Below, piece after piece: positions 15,561 to 27,194 of a stretch of 64,000 nucleotides of DNA. Numbering within the stretch: position 1 is the first letter of the stretch; the number at the start of each line of letters is the position of its first letter. The position numbers and the translations under genes are program-made. A model generated the notes under the pieces. That model searched no databases. It had not been told where the DNA came from and worked only from the letters and a program-made list of their open reading frames with translations. The DNA comes from Cupriavidus sp. U2 (GTDB taxonomy: Bacteria; Pseudomonadota; Gammaproteobacteria; Burkholderiales; Burkholderiaceae): the NCBI RefSeq assembly GCF_009663685.2, contig NZ_RCOG02000012.1, positions 186,846 through 250,845 of the forward strand, given 5' to 3'.

Positions 15561-18500
15561 TCAGTGTTCGAGTTGCGGCGCGGTGCCGCGTTGCTGCCGG
15601 CGTGCGCGCCAGGCATTGACCTTCAGGCGCCAGCGGTCGAGCGTCAGGTAGACCACCGGCGTCGTGTACAGCGTCAGCAACTGGCTGACCACCAGGCCGC
15701 CGACGATCGAGATACCCAGCGGCGCGCGCAGTTCGGCGCCATCGCCGCGGCCCAGCGCCAGCGGCACCGCGCCCAGCAGCGCGGCGGCCGTGGTCATCAT
15801 GATCGGCCGGAAACGGAGCAGGCAGGCGCGGTAGATGGCGTCGCGCGGGCTCAGGCCGTCGCGCCGTTCGGCGTCGATGGCGAAGTCGATCATCATGATG
15901 GCGTTCTTCTTGACGATGCCGATCAGCAGGATCACGCCGATCAGCGCGATGATGCTGAACTCGGTCTTGAACAGCAGCAGCGCCAGCAGCGCGCCCACGC
16001 CCGCCGACGGCAGCGTCGACAGGATCGTCAGCGGGTGAACGTAGCTTTCGTACAGTATGCCCAGCACGATGTAGATCGTGATGATGGCGGCCAGGATCAG
16101 CAGCGGCTGGCTCTTGAGCGAATCCTGGAATGCCTTGGCGCCCCCCGCGAAGTTGGCCTGCAGCGTCTCGGGTGCGCCGATCTGCGCCATGGCCAGCTTG
16201 ATGGCGTCGGTGGCCTGCGACAGCGAATAGCCCTCGGCCAGGTTGAACGAGATGGTGGACGCGGCAAACTGGCCCTGGTGATTCACGCCCAGCGGCGTGC
16301 TGGTGGGCGTCACGCGCGCGAAGGCCGATAGCGGCACGCGCTTGCCGCCGCCTGTGACCACGTAAATGTCCTGCAGCGCATGCGGGCCCTGCAGGTATTC
16401 CGGGCTCAGCTCCATGACCACGCGGTACTGGTTCAGCGGGTGATAGATCGTCGACACCAGCCGCTGGCCGAATGCGTCGTTCAGGATGGCATCGACCTGC
16501 TGGGCCGTGACGCCGAGCTTCGATGCCGTATCGCGGTCGATGATGACCGACGTTTGCAGGCCCTTGTCGTTGGTGTCGGTGTCCACGTCCTCAAGGCCCT
16601 TGATGTTCGAAATCGCCGCGCGCACCTTGGGTTCCCATGAGCGCAACACATCGAGGTCATCGGACTGCAGCGTGAACTGGTAGGCCGAACTGCTCTGGCG
16701 CCCGCCGATGCGGATGTCCTGCACCGGCGTCAGGAACAGGCTCGCGCCGGGCTCCCTGGCCAGCTTGCCGCGCAGCCGCGCCACGATCTGGTCGGCCGTC
16801 TCCTTGCGCTCGGACAGCGGCTTGAGCGTGACAAAAATCTGGCCCGTGTTGCGCTGCGACCCGCCCGTGAAGCCCGTCACGTTGACCACGGCCGGGTCCG
16901 ACTGGACGATCTTGATGAAGTTGTCGAGCTTGGTGCGCATCAGCTGGAACGACGTGGCCTGGTCCGCACGGATAAAGCCGATCAGCCGCCCGGTGTCCTG
17001 CTGGGGGAAAAAGCCCTTGGGCACGATCACGTACAGGTAGACGTTCAGCGCAATGGTCAGCAGCAGCACGATCCAGACCACCGGGCCATGGCGCAGCGCC
17101 ACGCCCAGCGTGCGCGCATAGCCGTTCTGCAGGCGCACGAACAGGTGTTCCGTGGCCCGGTGAAAGCGCCCCTGCGTCTCTTCATGCACCGGGCGCAGCA
17201 GCCGGGCGCACATCATCGGCGTGGTGGTCAGCGAAACCACCAGCGACACCAGGATGGCCACCGACAGCGTGATCGCGAATTCCTGGAACAGCCGGCCCAC
17301 GATGCCACCCATCAGCAGCAGCGGAATGAACACCGCGATCAGCGACAGGCTCATCGACAGCACCGTGAACCCCACTTCGCGCGCACCGCGCAGCGCGGCG
17401 GCCAACGGCTTCATGCCTTCCTCGATGTGCCGCGAGATGTTCTCCAGCACCACGATGGCGTCATCGACCACGAAGCCCGTGGCGATCGTCAGCGCCATCA
17501 GCGACAGGTTGTTCAGCGAGAACCCGGCGAGGTACATGATCGTGAACGTGCCCACGAGCGACACCGGCACGGCCACGCTCGGGATCAGCGTGGCGCGCAC
17601 GTTACGCAGGAACACGAACACCACCATGATGACCAGCGCCACCGAGATCATCAGCGTGTGCTCCACCTCGCGCAGCGACGCGCGGATGGTGGGCGTGCGG
17701 TCCATCATCACGTCCAGCGAGATCGTGGCCGGCACCATCTTGCGCAGCTGCGGCAGCACGTCGTTGACGCGGTCCACGGTCTCGATGATGTTGGCGCCCG
17801 GCGAGCGGTTCAGCACCAGCAGCACCGACGGCTGGCCGTTGGCCGAGCCCGCGTTGCGGATGTCCTGCACCGAATCCACCACATTGGCCACGTCCTGCAG
17901 CCGCACCGGCACCGCAAACGAGTTCGGGCCGCCGCTGTTGACGTTGCCGCCCGTGGCACCCGTGCTGATGGTGGTGGTGCCGCTGCTGGTGGTGATCGTG
18001 GTGGTGGTGACGCCGTTGACGGTCTTGGTGCTGACGTTGCCGCCCGCGGCCGCGTTGGCCGTACTGGCGATCAGCGCGCCGGCCGATGTCGACGAATAGG
18101 TGCCCGGCGTGGCGTAGCGGATGATCAGCGGCATGTAATCCTTGGCCGCCATCGCCTGGTCGTTGGCATAGACCTGCCATGCCGTGTCGGGGTTGTCCAG
18201 GATGCCCAGCGGCCGGTTCGCGTTGGTGGCGCTGATCGTGTTGCGCACGTCCTCCAGCGAAATGCCGTAGTGGTTCAGCGCGGTCGGATTCAGTTCCACC
18301 CGCACTGCCGGCAGCGACGAGCCGCCGATCGTCACCTGGCCCACGCCTTCCACCTGCGACAGCTTCTGGGCCAGGATCGTCGACGCCGCGTCGTACAGCT
18401 GGCCGCGCGTCATCGTCGGCGACGTCAGCGCGATGATCATGATCGGCGCGTCGGCCGGGTTCACCTTGCGGTAGGTGGGGTTGTTCGGCAGGCTGGTGGG

Positions 18501-18857
18501 CAGCGTGGCGCGGGATGCATTGATGGCCGCCTGGACGTCGCGGGCGGCCCCATCGATGTCGCGCGACAGGTCGAACTGCAGCGTCACGCGCGTGGAGCCC
18601 AGCGAACTGCTCGACGTGATCTCGGTCACGCCCGCGATGGCGCCCAGCGCCCGCTCCAGCGGCGTGGCCACGGTGGCGGCCATGGTCTCGGGGCTGGCGC
18701 CGGGCAGCGACGCCGAGACCGAGATGGTGGGAAAGTCCACCTGCGGCAGCGGCGACACCGGCAGCAGCCGGAACGCCGCAATGCCGGCCAGCAGGATGCC
18801 GATGGTCAGCAGCGCGGTCGCTACCGGGCGGTGGATGAAGGTGGCCGAGAGGTTCAT
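15561..18857 (-). CDS. mdtC: RND efflux permease, MdtC/MuxC type, with an unusual periplasmic insertion
   Basis: Inner-membrane proton/drug antiporter of the resistance-nodulation-division superfamily. At 1098 residues it is about 70 longer than E. coli MdtC. The start [20 protein letters not shown] and the block [17 protein letters not shown] are typical, as are the TM4 acidic residues ([14 protein letters not shown]) near residue 470. The extra length is a Ser/Thr/Gly/Ala-rich insert at about residues 250-315, where E. coli MdtC has only a short loop before the RLQDVANV strand. It shares one base with mdtB upstream (stop and start overlap), as in mdtBC operons that form a heterotrimer. Confidence 0.93.
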   Translation of the reverse strand: MNLSATFIHRPVATALLTIGILLAGIAAFRLLPVSPLPQVDFPTISVSASLPGASPETMAATVATPLERALGAIAGVTEITSSSSLGSTRVTLQFDLSRDIDGAARDVQAAINASRATLPTSLPNNPTYRKVNPADAPIMIIALTSPTMTRGQLYDAASTILAQKLSQVEGVGQVTIGGSSLPAVRVELNPTALNHYGISLEDVRNTISATNANRPLGILDNPDTAWQVYANDQAMAAKDYMPLIIRYATPGTYSSTSAGALIASTANAAAGGNVSTKTVNGVTTTTITTSSGTTTISTGATGGNVNSGGPNSFAVPVRLQDVANVVDSVQDIRNAGSANGQPSVLLVLNRSPGANIIETVDRVNDVLPQLRKMVPATISLDVMMDRTPTIRASLREVEHTLMISVALVIMVVFVFLRNVRATLIPSVAVPVSLVGTFTIMYLAGFSLNNLSLMALTIATGFVVDDAIVVLENISRHIEEGMKPLAAALRGAREVGFTVLSMSLSLIAVFIPLLLMGGIVGRLFQEFAITLSVAILVSLVVSLTTTPMMCARLLRPVHEETQGRFHRATEHLFVRLQNGYARTLGVALRHGPVVWIVLLLTIALNVYLYVIVPKGFFPQQDTGRLIGFIRADQATSFQLMRTKLDNFIKIVQSDPAVVNVTGFTGGSQRNTGQIFVTLKPLSERKETADQIVARLRGKLAREPGASLFLTPVQDIRIGGRQSSSAYQFTLQSDDLDVLRSWEPKVRAAISNIKGLEDVDTDTNDKGLQTSVIIDRDTASKLGVTAQQVDAILNDAFGQRLVSTIYHPLNQYRVVMELSPEYLQGPHALQDIYVVTGGGKRVPLSAFARVTPTSTPLGVNHQGQFAASTISFNLAEGYSLSQATDAIKLAMAQIGAPETLQANFAGGAKAFQDSLKSQPLLILAAIITIYIVLGILYESYVHPLTILSTLPSAGVGALLALLLFKTEFSIIALIGVILLIGIVKKNAIMMIDFAIDAERRDGLSPRDAIYRACLLRFRPIMMTTAAALLGAVPLALGRGDGAELRAPLGISIVGGLVVSQLLTLYTTPVVYLTLDRWRLKVNAWRARRQQRGTAPQLEH

Positions 18858-21800
18858 CAGGCGTTCGGCTCCTGCGGACGCGGCGTCACGCGGTGGCCGC
18901 CGTGGCTGCCATCGTCGCCGTCGTTGCGGTCATCGTCGCCGCCGTTCGGATTGCCGAACCTGCGGACGCGCCAGTCCTTGAGGCGGTATGCCACGCGGTC
19001 GAACGCCAGGTAGATCACCGGCGTGGTGAACAGCGTCAGCACCTGGCTGACCAGCAGGCCGCCCACCATCGTGATACCCAGCGGCCGGCGCAGTTCCGAG
19101 CCGATGCCGGAGCCCAGCATCATCGGCAGCGCCGCCAGCAGCGCGGCCATGGTGGTCATCAGGATGGGCCGGAACCGCAGCAGGCAGGCCTGGAAGATGG
19201 CGTCGTACGGCTTCATGCCATGCTCGCGTTCGGCTTCGAGCGCGAAGTCGATCATCATGATCGCGTTCTTCTTGACGATGCCGATCAGCAGGATGATGCC
19301 GATGATCGCGATGATGCCCAGGTCCTGCTGGAAGACCAGCAGCGCCAGCAGCGCGCCGACACCCGCCGACGGCAGCGTGGAAAGGATCGTCACCGGGTGG
19401 ATGGTGCTCTCGTACAGCACGCCCAGCACGATGTACATGGTGATCACGGCGGCCAGGATCAGCCACAGCGTGTTCGACAGCGATGCCCGGAAGGCCAGCG
19501 CGGCGCCCTGGAATTCGGTGGACATCGAGATCGGCAGGCCGATTTCCTGTTCCACCCTGGTGATCTTGTCGACGGCGGCACCCAGCGATTCGCCCGGCGC
19601 CAGGTTGAACGAGATCGTGGCCGCCGGGAACTGCCCCTGGTGGTTGATCACAAGCGGGCCGGTGCGTTCGGAAATCCGCGCGATCGAGCCCAGCGGCACC
19701 TGGCCGCCCGACGACGACGGCAGCCGCAGTTCGGCCAGCGATGCGGGGCTGGTGCGGAATTCCGGCATGGTTTCCAGCACCACGCGGTACTGGCTGGACT
19801 GGGTGAAGATGGTCGAGATCAGGCGCTGGCCGAACGCGCTGTACAGCGCGCTGTCGATCACCGCCGTGGTGATGCCGAAACGGGCGGCGGCGTCGCGGTC
19901 GATCTCCACGAAGGCGCGCAGGCCGTTGTTCTGCTGGTCGCTGGCCACGTCGCGCAGTTCGGGCTCGCGCTGCAGCCGTTCGACCAGCTTCGGCACCCAT
20001 TCGGCCAGCACGGTCGGGTCGGGATCTTCCACCGTGAACTGGTACTGGGTGCGCGCCACGCGGTCTTCGATCGTCAGGTCCTGCACGGGCTGCATGTAGA
20101 GCGACACGCCGCCGAGCTTGTGCACCGCCTCCTGCAGGCGGTCGGTCACCACGGCCATCGAATCGCGCTCGCCCTTGGGCTTGAGGTTGATCAGCATGCG
20201 CCCGGCGTTGATGGTCTGGTTGGTGCCATCCACGCCGATGAACGACGACACGCTGGCCACCGCCGGGTCTGCCAGGATCACCTTCTGCACGGCTTCCTGC
20301 TTGCGTCCCATCGACTGGAACGAACTGGTCTGCGCGGCCTCGGTGATGGCCTGGATCACGCCGGTGTCCTGTACCGGGAAGAAGCCCTTGGGCACCAGCA
20401 GATAGAGCAGGCCGGTCAGCACCAGCGTGCCGACGGCCACGACCAGCGTGGCGGTCTGGCGCGCCAGCACCCATTCCAGCGCCCGGCCGTAGCGGTCGAT
20501 CACATTGTCGAAGAAGCGGCCCGTGGCCACGTGGAAGCGCGACTGTTCGCTCTCCGGCACATGGCGCAGCAGGCGGGCGCACATCATCGGCGTCAGCGTC
20601 AGCGACACCACGGCCGAGATCAGGATCGACACCGCCAGCGTGATCGCGAACTCGCGGAACAGCCGTCCGACCACATCGCCCATGAACAGCAGCGGAATCA
20701 GCACGGCCACCAGCGAGAACGTCAGCGAGATGATCGTGAAGCCGATCTGCCTGGACCCCTTCAGCGCGGCCTCCATCGGGGAATCGCCTTCCTCGATGTA
20801 GCGCATGATGTTCTCGATCATCACGATGGCGTCGTCCACCACGAAGCCCGTGGCGATGGTCAGCGCCATCAGCGTGAGGTTGTTGATCGAGAAGCCGGCC
20901 AGGTACATCACGCCGAACGTGCCCACCAGCGACAGCGGCACGGCCACGCCCGGGATGATCGTGGCCGACAGGTTGCGCAGGAAGACGAAGATCACCATCA
21001 CCACCAGCGCGATGGCCAGCAGCAACTCGAACTCCACGTCCTTGACCGAGGCGCGGATCGTGGTGGTGCGGTCAGTCAGCACCTGCGCATGGACGGAGGC
21101 CGGCAGCGCCGACTGCAGCTGCGGCAGCAGCGTCTTGATGCGGTCCACCACCTCGATCACGTTGGCGCCCGGCTGACGCTGGATATTGACCACGATGGCC
21201 GGCTTGGCATTGGCCCACGCGGCCAGTCGGCTGTTCTCGGGGCCGTCGATGATGTCGGCCACGTCGGTGATGCGGATCGGCGCGCCGTTCTGGTAGCCGA
21301 TGATGATCTGCCGGTACTCGTCGGCCGACTTGAGCTGGTCGTTGGCGTCGATGGTCGATGCGCGCGACGGGCCGTCGAAGCTGCCCTTGGCACCGTTGAC
21401 GTTGGCGCTGCCGATGGCGGTGCGCAGGTCGTCGATCGACATGCCGAGGTTGGCCAGTGCGGTCGGGTTGGCCTGGATGCGCACGGCGGGGCGCTGGCCG
21501 CCGCTGATGGTGACCAGGCCCACGCCCTGGATCTGCGAGATCTTGGCGGCCACGCGGGTGTCGACCATGTCCTGCAGCTTGGGCAGCGGCAGGGTGTCGG
21601 ACGTCATCGCCAGCGTCATGATCGGCGCGTCGGCCGGATTGACCTTGCTGTAGACCGGCGGCATCGGCAGGTCGGCGGGCAGCAGGTTGCCGCCGGCGTT
21701 GATGGCGGCCTGCACCTCCTGCTCGGCCACGTCCAGCGACAGCGTCAGCTCGAACTGCAGCGTGATGACCGACGCGCCGCCCGATGACGACGACGACATC

Positions 21801-22036
21801 TGCTTGAGGCCCGGCATCTGGCCGAACTGGCGCTCCAGCGGCGCCGTGACCGACGAGGTCATCACGTCGGGACTGGCGCCGGGGTACAGCGTGGTGACCT
21901 GGATGGTCGGGTAATCGACCTCGGGCAGGGCGGAGAGCGGCAGCAGCTTGAATGCGACCAGCCCCGACAGCAGGATGGCCAGCATCAGCAGGGCCGTGGC
22001 CACCGGCCGCTCGATAAAGATGCGTGAAGGATTCAT
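18857..22036 (-). CDS. mdtB: RND efflux permease, MdtB/MuxB type
   Basis: Partner permease of the MdtBC heteromeric pump, 1059 residues. It starts [20 protein letters not shown] and shows the RND proton-relay segment [17 protein letters not shown] and the signature [17 protein letters not shown]. The length and gene order (adaptor, then two different permeases, then outer-membrane factor) match mdtABC or muxABC systems, which export novobiocin, bile salts and some metal chelates in other species. Substrates here are unknown. The last 35 residues are a charged Gly/Asp/Asn-rich tail with no clear role. Confidence 0.93.
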   Translation of the reverse strand: MNPSRIFIERPVATALLMLAILLSGLVAFKLLPLSALPEVDYPTIQVTTLYPGASPDVMTSSVTAPLERQFGQMPGLKQMSSSSSGGASVITLQFELTLSLDVAEQEVQAAINAGGNLLPADLPMPPVYSKVNPADAPIMTLAMTSDTLPLPKLQDMVDTRVAAKISQIQGVGLVTISGGQRPAVRIQANPTALANLGMSIDDLRTAIGSANVNGAKGSFDGPSRASTIDANDQLKSADEYRQIIIGYQNGAPIRITDVADIIDGPENSRLAAWANAKPAIVVNIQRQPGANVIEVVDRIKTLLPQLQSALPASVHAQVLTDRTTTIRASVKDVEFELLLAIALVVMVIFVFLRNLSATIIPGVAVPLSLVGTFGVMYLAGFSINNLTLMALTIATGFVVDDAIVMIENIMRYIEEGDSPMEAALKGSRQIGFTIISLTFSLVAVLIPLLFMGDVVGRLFREFAITLAVSILISAVVSLTLTPMMCARLLRHVPESEQSRFHVATGRFFDNVIDRYGRALEWVLARQTATLVVAVGTLVLTGLLYLLVPKGFFPVQDTGVIQAITEAAQTSSFQSMGRKQEAVQKVILADPAVASVSSFIGVDGTNQTINAGRMLINLKPKGERDSMAVVTDRLQEAVHKLGGVSLYMQPVQDLTIEDRVARTQYQFTVEDPDPTVLAEWVPKLVERLQREPELRDVASDQQNNGLRAFVEIDRDAAARFGITTAVIDSALYSAFGQRLISTIFTQSSQYRVVLETMPEFRTSPASLAELRLPSSSGGQVPLGSIARISERTGPLVINHQGQFPAATISFNLAPGESLGAAVDKITRVEQEIGLPISMSTEFQGAALAFRASLSNTLWLILAAVITMYIVLGVLYESTIHPVTILSTLPSAGVGALLALLVFQQDLGIIAIIGIILLIGIVKKNAIMMIDFALEAEREHGMKPYDAIFQACLLRFRPILMTTMAALLAALPMMLGSGIGSELRRPLGITMVGGLLVSQVLTLFTTPVIYLAFDRVAYRLKDWRVRRFGNPNGGDDDRNDGDDGSHGGHRVTPRPQEPNA

Positions 22037-22057
22037 GCCGCTTCCCTGTCTCTTCTC

Positions 22058-23587
22058 TTACTGCTGCGGCCGCTGGCCCACGCTGGCGCCCGGGTTCGCC
22101 GGCGTGCTGGTGGCCGGATTCGGGCTGCTGTCCGCGTCGCGCATGCGACGGCGTTCGACTGGTGCGCCAGCCGCTGCCGAAGCGCCCGCCCCGTCGCTGG
22201 CCGCGCCCGGTGCCGCATGGGTGCCGCTTGCGCCGCCATGCGCGCCGCTGGCGCCGCCCCAGTTGCCACGGCGGCCACGCGCGCGCGGGGCGCTCGACGG
22301 CTGCAGCTGCGCGGCGCGCGCGGCCGGGTCCACCGCTTCCACGACCATGCCTTCCTTGAGGCGGTCCGCGCCGTCCACCACCACGCGCTGGCCGGGCTCC
22401 ACGCCCTTGAGCACGGCGGTGCGGGCGCCATCGCTCGGGCCCAGCGTCACCACCTGAACCTTCACGGTGTTGTCGTCGCCCACCACATAGACAAAGGTGC
22501 CTTGCTGGCCACGCTGGATGGCGGCCACCGGGATCACCGTGGCGTCTTCCATGGTATCCACGCGGGTGCGCACGTTCACGAACTGGTTCGGGAACAGCAT
22601 GCCGTCGGTGTTCTGGAAGATGGCCTTGAGCTTGACCGTGCCGGTAGTGGTGTCGATCTGGTTGTCGGTGGTCAGCAGCGAACCCTCGGCCAGCTGGTTG
22701 CGCATCTGGCGGTCCCACGCCTGCACCTGGAGCTTCTCGCCGGCGTTCAGCTTCCTGAGCACGGCGGGCAGGTTGTCCTCGGGAATCGTATACAGCACGG
22801 TGATCGGCTGGATCTGCGTGATCAGGGCGATGCCATTGGTGTCGCCGGTGCTGACGATGTTGCCGGGGTCCACCTGGCGCAGGCCGATGCGGCCCGAGGT
22901 GGGCGCCACGATGCGCGTGTAGCCCAGGTTCAGCCGCGCGTTGTCGACGTTGCCCTGGTCGGTCTTGACCACGCCTTCGTACTGGCGCACCAGCGCGTCC
23001 TGCGTGTCCACCTGCTGCTTCGAGATCGAATCCTGCGCCAGCAGCGTCCTGTAGCGTTGCTGGTCCAGCCGGGCGTTCTGCAGCAGCGCCTGGTCACGGG
23101 CCAGCTGGCCCACGGCCTGGTCCAGCGCGGCCTGGAACGGGCGCGGATCGATTTCGGCCAGCACGTCGCCGGCCTTGACCATCTGGCCTTCCTTGAACAA
23201 CACCTTCAGCAACGGGCCGGACACCTGCGCGCGCACGGTGACGTTGGCCACCGGCGTCACGTTGCCCAGGCCATTGAGCACCACATCCATGTTGCGCTTG
23301 CTGACCGTATTGACCACCACGGGCGAGCGTGGCATGGCGTTCGGCCCGCCCTGGCCGCCGGCCCCGCCCGCCCCGCGTCGGCCTGCCCCCATGCCTGCCG
23401 CCCCGCTGGCGGCGCCCGGTGTGCCGGCCGCTGCCTCCTGCGCCGCCTTGCGGTGGCTGTGCCAGTACCAGCCGGCGCCCGCCAGCACGACCATGACGGC
23501 GACGGCAATCCAGGTGCGGCGGCGCAGACGGACCGGGCCGCGCGGCGGGGTGGGGGGAATAGGTTGACCTTGTTCTGGGTGGGACAT
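22058..23587 (-). CDS. mdtA: RND periplasmic adaptor, MdtA type
   Basis: Membrane fusion protein linking the MdtBC permeases to the outer-membrane channel. The 509 residues contain one N-terminal membrane anchor (TWIAVAVMVVLAGAGWYWHS), a Gly/Ala-rich spacer, the lipoyl-like and hairpin domain (GQMVKAGDVLAEIDPRPFQ near residue 125) and a beta-barrel. The C-terminal 80 residues are low-complexity Ala/Gly/Arg-rich. The ATG at 23587 has CCAGGA upstream; the frame extends 60 bases further but without a ribosome site. First gene of the operon, divergent from the two-component system. Confidence 0.93.
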   Translation of the reverse strand: MSHPEQGQPIPPTPPRGPVRLRRRTWIAVAVMVVLAGAGWYWHSHRKAAQEAAAGTPGAASGAAGMGAGRRGAGGAGGQGGPNAMPRSPVVVNTVSKRNMDVVLNGLGNVTPVANVTVRAQVSGPLLKVLFKEGQMVKAGDVLAEIDPRPFQAALDQAVGQLARDQALLQNARLDQQRYRTLLAQDSISKQQVDTQDALVRQYEGVVKTDQGNVDNARLNLGYTRIVAPTSGRIGLRQVDPGNIVSTGDTNGIALITQIQPITVLYTIPEDNLPAVLRKLNAGEKLQVQAWDRQMRNQLAEGSLLTTDNQIDTTTGTVKLKAIFQNTDGMLFPNQFVNVRTRVDTMEDATVIPVAAIQRGQQGTFVYVVGDDNTVKVQVVTLGPSDGARTAVLKGVEPGQRVVVDGADRLKEGMVVEAVDPAARAAQLQPSSAPRARGRRGNWGGASGAHGGASGTHAAPGAASDGAGASAAAGAPVERRRMRDADSSPNPATSTPANPGASVGQRPQQ

Positions 23588-23798
23588 GAACGGAATCCTG
23601 GGAACCGGCACGACATAAAAGGCGCGCGTGCCAAACGGTATTCGCACAGCGACTGTGACGGCGAAGTGGCAGCAGTATGCCGCATCGGGAGGGCAAGGCG
23701 ACCCGCCGTCAGGTGGGATGGCGCCCGGCGGGGCGCGTCATGGATGCAAGCATAATGTGCAGCCGTGATCCCACGTATTTCGCGGTTTCCCGCTTTTA

Positions 23799-23830
23799 TT
23801 ACAGCGGGTTACGGGCGGCCTGGGTGTAAC
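23799..23830 (+). promoter_or_regulatory. TTAC repeats between mdtA and the response regulator gene
   Basis: TTACA (23799-23803) and TTACG (23809-23813) lie one helical turn apart, and GTAAC follows at 23826-23830. OmpR-family regulators bind such 10-11-base spaced repeats, so this could be a shared site for the neighbouring regulator. No gene lies in 23588-23895. Confidence 0.3.
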
Positions 23831-23895
23831 GTCCAGAAACAAAACCGTCCCGGGCATTTGCAAGGTTGCATGCCCGTCCTGACTATCATGTGCCT

Positions 23896-24630
23896 ATGCG
23901 TACAAACCAGCCCACACAGATTCTCGTCGTCGACGACGATCCCGAATTGCGCGACCTGCTGCGCGAATACCTGACCTCGCAAGGCTTTGCGGTGTCGGTG
24001 CTGCACGATGGCGATGGCCTGCAGGCCCGGCTGGAGCGCGAGCGCCCGGCGCTGATCGTGCTGGACCTGATGATGCCCAAGGTTGATGGCCTGACCGCCC
24101 TGCGCAACCTGCGGGCCAAGAACGACGACATCCCCGTGATCCTGCTGACCGCGCGCAGCGACGAAATCGACCGCATCGTCGGGCTGGAGATCGGCGCCGA
24201 CGACTACCTGGGCAAGCCGTTCTCGCCGCGCGAGCTGCTGGCCCGCATCAACGCCGTGCTGCGCCGCAAGCTGGCCCGCCCGGCCGCGGCGCCGGAAGAC
24301 CGCGAATCGATCGCCTTCGGCCCGTTCCGGGTGAATTTCCGCCAGCGTTCGCTGGAACGCAGCGGCCAGGCCGTGTCGATCAGCGATACCGAGTTCGCGC
24401 TGCTGAAGCTGTTGCTGATGCATCCGCTGGAAGTGCTGTCGCGCGAGCGTATCGTCGAACTGATGTATGGCACCGCCAACGGCATCAGCGACCGGGGCAT
24501 CGACGTCCAGATCTGGCGCCTGCGCCGGCTGCTCGATGAAGACGCGCAGCGCCCGCGCTATATCCAGACCGTACGTGGCCGGGGCTACACCTTTGTGCCT
24601 GACGAAGCCGAGGACAGCGTTCCGCAATAG
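23896..24630 (+). CDS. OmpR-family response regulator
   Basis: Two-component response regulator of 244 residues. The receiver domain shows the acidic pocket VVDDDPELRD near residue 11, the phosphoacceptor Asp57 in IVLDLMMPKVDG, and the conserved Lys in YLGKPFSPREL. The C-terminal winged helix is the OmpR/PhoB type (TEFALLKLLLMHPLEVLSRE ... RGIDVQIWRLRR ... TVRGRGYTFVP). The ATG at 23896 gives the normal family N-terminus; an in-frame ATG 30 bases upstream gives an extra ten residues. It pairs with the kinase 36 bases downstream, and both are divergent from the efflux operon they may control. Confidence 0.93.
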   Translation: MRTNQPTQILVVDDDPELRDLLREYLTSQGFAVSVLHDGDGLQARLERERPALIVLDLMMPKVDGLTALRNLRAKNDDIPVILLTARSDEIDRIVGLEIGADDYLGKPFSPRELLARINAVLRRKLARPAAAPEDRESIAFGPFRVNFRQRSLERSGQAVSISDTEFALLKLLLMHPLEVLSRERIVELMYGTANGISDRGIDVQIWRLRRLLDEDAQRPRYIQTVRGRGYTFVPDEAEDSVPQ

Positions 24631-24666
24631 GGCTCCCGTAATGGAGCCTCCGCATGAAGCCAAGGC

Positions 24667-25950
24667 ATGAAGCTAAGAATCGACACCCTGTTCGGCCGCA
24701 TGGCGCTGCTGATCGCCGCCGTGCTGATGATCAGCCATTTCTCGTGGCTTGCCATCCTGCGCATGGATCGGCGCCAGCAGCAGATCGACTATTCGGTCGA
24801 GCAGATGCTGTTCCAGCTGGACAGCATCCAGCGCGCCCTCGACGCCAGGCCGCCCGTGCCGCTGCCGAGCCTGGTCGAAGTGGCCGATACCGCCGCGGCG
24901 GACGAGCACGCCGGCCGCCCGCAAGGGGGGCGGCCGCGCCGCCTGGTGGACCAGTTCACGCGCCGCCTGCCGCCGGGCTCCGAAGTGCGGCTGGAGGACG
25001 AACTGTCCACCCCCCGGCTCTGGATCAAGCTGCCCAACCGCAACCGCTGGATCGCCATGCCGATCCTGTTCGTGCATAACCCGCCGCCTGACAACCGGCT
25101 GATCCCGGGCGTGGTGCTGGTGGTAGGGGTGGCCATCGTCTTCGCGCTGTTCGTGGCGTGGCAAATCCAGCGGCCGGTGCGCGATATGGCCGAAGCGGCC
25201 GAAAAGCTGTCGCGCCAGCAGGCTGTGCCGCCGCTGCGCGAGCGCGGGCCGCACGAGTTGCGCCAGCTGATCGTGCGTTTCAATCGCATGGTGGCCGACC
25301 TGTTCCGTATCGACCAGGAGCGCAACACGATGCTGGCCGGCATCGCGCACGACCTGAAGACGCCGCTGGCGCGGCTGCGCCTGCGGGCCGAGATGCTGTC
25401 GGACCCCAAGGCGGCGGCCGGTGTGACGCGCGACGTGGACTCGATGTCGGCCATCGTGGAGCAGTTCCTGACCTTTGCGCAGAGCAGCGAACCGACGGCC
25501 CGGCCGGTGCCGGTGGACAAGCGCATTGGAGAACTGGCGGCGTCGCTGCAGGAGCAGGACAGGCAGGTGGTGCTGGAACTGACCGCCGGCGACGGCTTCC
25601 GCATGATCGCCACCCAGCTGGACCGCATCATCGGCAATCTGGTGGACAACGCGTACGCCTACGGGGCCCCGCCGGTCTATGTGGCGACGTCGCGCACCGC
25701 CGAGGGATGGTGCCTGACCGTGGAAGACCAGGGGCCGGGCATCCCGGCCGACGCCATCGAGCGCGTGACCATGCCGTTCGTGCGGCTGGATCCGGCACGC
25801 GGCGGCAATGCGCATTCCGGGCTGGGCCTGGCCATTGTCGATCGGCTGGTCAGGCAGGGCGGGGGCAGACTGACGATCAGCAACCGCGACGAAGGCGGCT
25901 TGCGCGTGGAGATGGTGTTCCCGTTCACGGCGATGGCGCAGGCGGCCTGA
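24667..25950 (+). CDS. Membrane sensor histidine kinase
   Basis: Partner kinase of the upstream OmpR-type regulator, 427 residues. A first membrane helix (LLIAAVLMISHFSWLAIL) and a second (VVLVVGVAIVFALFVAWQI) enclose a periplasmic domain of about 115 residues. Then come a HAMP linker, the H-box GIAHDLKTPLARLRLRAEM near residue 237, the N-box IIGNLVDNAYAYG, and the G-boxes DQGPGIP and NAHSGLGLAIVDRL. The EnvZ/RstB-like layout fits. The signal is unknown. Confidence 0.92.
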   Translation: MKLRIDTLFGRMALLIAAVLMISHFSWLAILRMDRRQQQIDYSVEQMLFQLDSIQRALDARPPVPLPSLVEVADTAAADEHAGRPQGGRPRRLVDQFTRRLPPGSEVRLEDELSTPRLWIKLPNRNRWIAMPILFVHNPPPDNRLIPGVVLVVGVAIVFALFVAWQIQRPVRDMAEAAEKLSRQQAVPPLRERGPHELRQLIVRFNRMVADLFRIDQERNTMLAGIAHDLKTPLARLRLRAEMLSDPKAAAGVTRDVDSMSAIVEQFLTFAQSSEPTARPVPVDKRIGELAASLQEQDRQVVLELTAGDGFRMIATQLDRIIGNLVDNAYAYGAPPVYVATSRTAEGWCLTVEDQGPGIPADAIERVTMPFVRLDPARGGNAHSGLGLAIVDRLVRQGGGRLTISNRDEGGLRVEMVFPFTAMAQAA

Positions 25951-25956
25951 TCGCGC

Positions 25957-26565
25957 TCAGACCTTCTTCTTTTCCCCGATCCGGCTTTCCTTGCCGGCCA
26001 GCAGTTTGGCGATATTGCTACGGTGGCGGGCAATCAGCAGGATGCCGATGACCAGCACGGCGCCGGCAATGATATCCACGCCAAACATCAGCACGTAGAA
26101 GAACGGCGCGAAGATCGCGGCCACCAGGGCGGCCAGCGACGAATAGCGGAAGAAGAACGCGATGATGAGCCAGCTGGCCAGCGTGCCGGCGCCCAGCAGC
26201 GGGTCGATCGCGAACAGGATGCCGGCCGCGGTGGCCACGCCCTTGCCGCCCGCGAAGCGGTGGAATACCGGGAACAGGTGGCCCAGGAACACGGCCAGCG
26301 CGGCCAGCGCGATGCCGGTATCGTCCACGCCGTAGCCGGGGCCCAGGTGCTTGACCAGCATGATCGCCACATAGCCCTTCAGGCCATCGCCGATCAGCGT
26401 CAGGATCGCGGCCTTCTTGTTGCCGGTGCGCAGCACGTTGGTGGCGCCGGGGTTGCCGGAGCCGTAGCTGTGCGGATCGGGCAGGCCCATGACCTTGCTG
26501 ACCACCACGGCGAACGACACCGATCCGATCAGGTAGGCGATGACGGCAAATATCAGGTTGACCAT
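25957..26565 (-). CDS. plsY: Glycerol-3-phosphate acyltransferase PlsY
   Basis: Inner-membrane enzyme that transfers acyl groups from acyl-phosphate to glycerol 3-phosphate, the first step of phospholipid synthesis. The 202 residues hold the three family motifs: [23 protein letters not shown] and [10 protein letters not shown], within about five hydrophobic segments. The ATG at 26565 ([18 protein letters not shown]) puts the first helix at the N-terminus; the frame is open 66 bases further. Convergent with the kinase gene, stops 6 bases apart. Confidence 0.95.
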   Translation of the reverse strand: MVNLIFAVIAYLIGSVSFAVVVSKVMGLPDPHSYGSGNPGATNVLRTGNKKAAILTLIGDGLKGYVAIMLVKHLGPGYGVDDTGIALAALAVFLGHLFPVFHRFAGGKGVATAAGILFAIDPLLGAGTLASWLIIAFFFRYSSLAALVAAIFAPFFYVLMFGVDIIAGAVLVIGILLIARHRSNIAKLLAGKESRIGEKKKV

Positions 26566-26680
26566 TGTGTGGGAATAAAGACAAGGAATTTCAGGCTGGC
26601 GCGATTGTAGCGCGGCACGGCGCCGACGCACGCCGTGGTTTCCCCGGCTTCCGACAATTCGGCGGGCGGCCTGATCGCCA

Positions 26681-27172
26681 TCAGTCGGGCAACGCGCAAG
26701 CCACCGGCCTGGCGTCCAGCAGATCGGTCAGCACGCCCGGGGCGATGCTGATCAGGTAGCCGCGCCGTCCGCCGTTGATATAGACGGTGTCCAGCGCCAG
26801 CACAGTGCCTTCCACGTAGACCGGCATGCGCTTCTTCGTGCCGAACGGCGATGTGCCGCCCACCATGTAGCCGCTGTGGCGCTGGGCCACCTCGGGCTTG
26901 CACGGCTGCACGCTCTTGGCGCCGATCTGCCGCGCCAGGTTCTTGGTCGATACCGAGCAGTCGCCATGCATCAGCACGATCATCGGCCTGGCGGCCTCGT
27001 CCTCCATCACCAGCGTCTTCACCACATTGTGCTCGGGCACGCCAAGCTGGCGCGACGATTCGCCGGTGCCGCCGTGGTCGACATAGTCGTAGGTATGCTC
27101 GCCGAACGCCACACCCTGCTTGCGCAGCATCTGCGTGGCCGGTGTCTCGGAGACGTGTTTCTGCTTGCTCAT
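26681..27172 (-). CDS. ybaK: Cys-tRNA(Pro)/Cys-tRNA(Cys) deacylase YbaK
   Basis: Editing enzyme that removes cysteine wrongly loaded on tRNA-Pro. At 163 residues it is a stand-alone INS-like domain. The family start [21 protein letters not shown] and the core [17 protein letters not shown] with its conserved lysines are present. The start MSKQKHVSE at 27172 was preferred; the frame extends upstream into xerD. It follows xerD by 22 bases and is probably cotranscribed with ogt and xerD. Confidence 0.93.
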   Translation of the reverse strand: MSKQKHVSETPATQMLRKQGVAFGEHTYDYVDHGGTGESSRQLGVPEHNVVKTLVMEDEAARPMIVLMHGDCSVSTKNLARQIGAKSVQPCKPEVAQRHSGYMVGGTSPFGTKKRMPVYVEGTVLALDTVYINGGRRGYLISIAPGVLTDLLDARPVACALPD

Positions 27173-27194
27173 GGAACGGAATGTCAGCGCCGGC

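Noticed and set aside
17088..21787. Long plus-strand open frames opposite the RND permease genes
   Set aside because: The same shadow effect. The minus-strand permeases have clear family motifs over their whole length.
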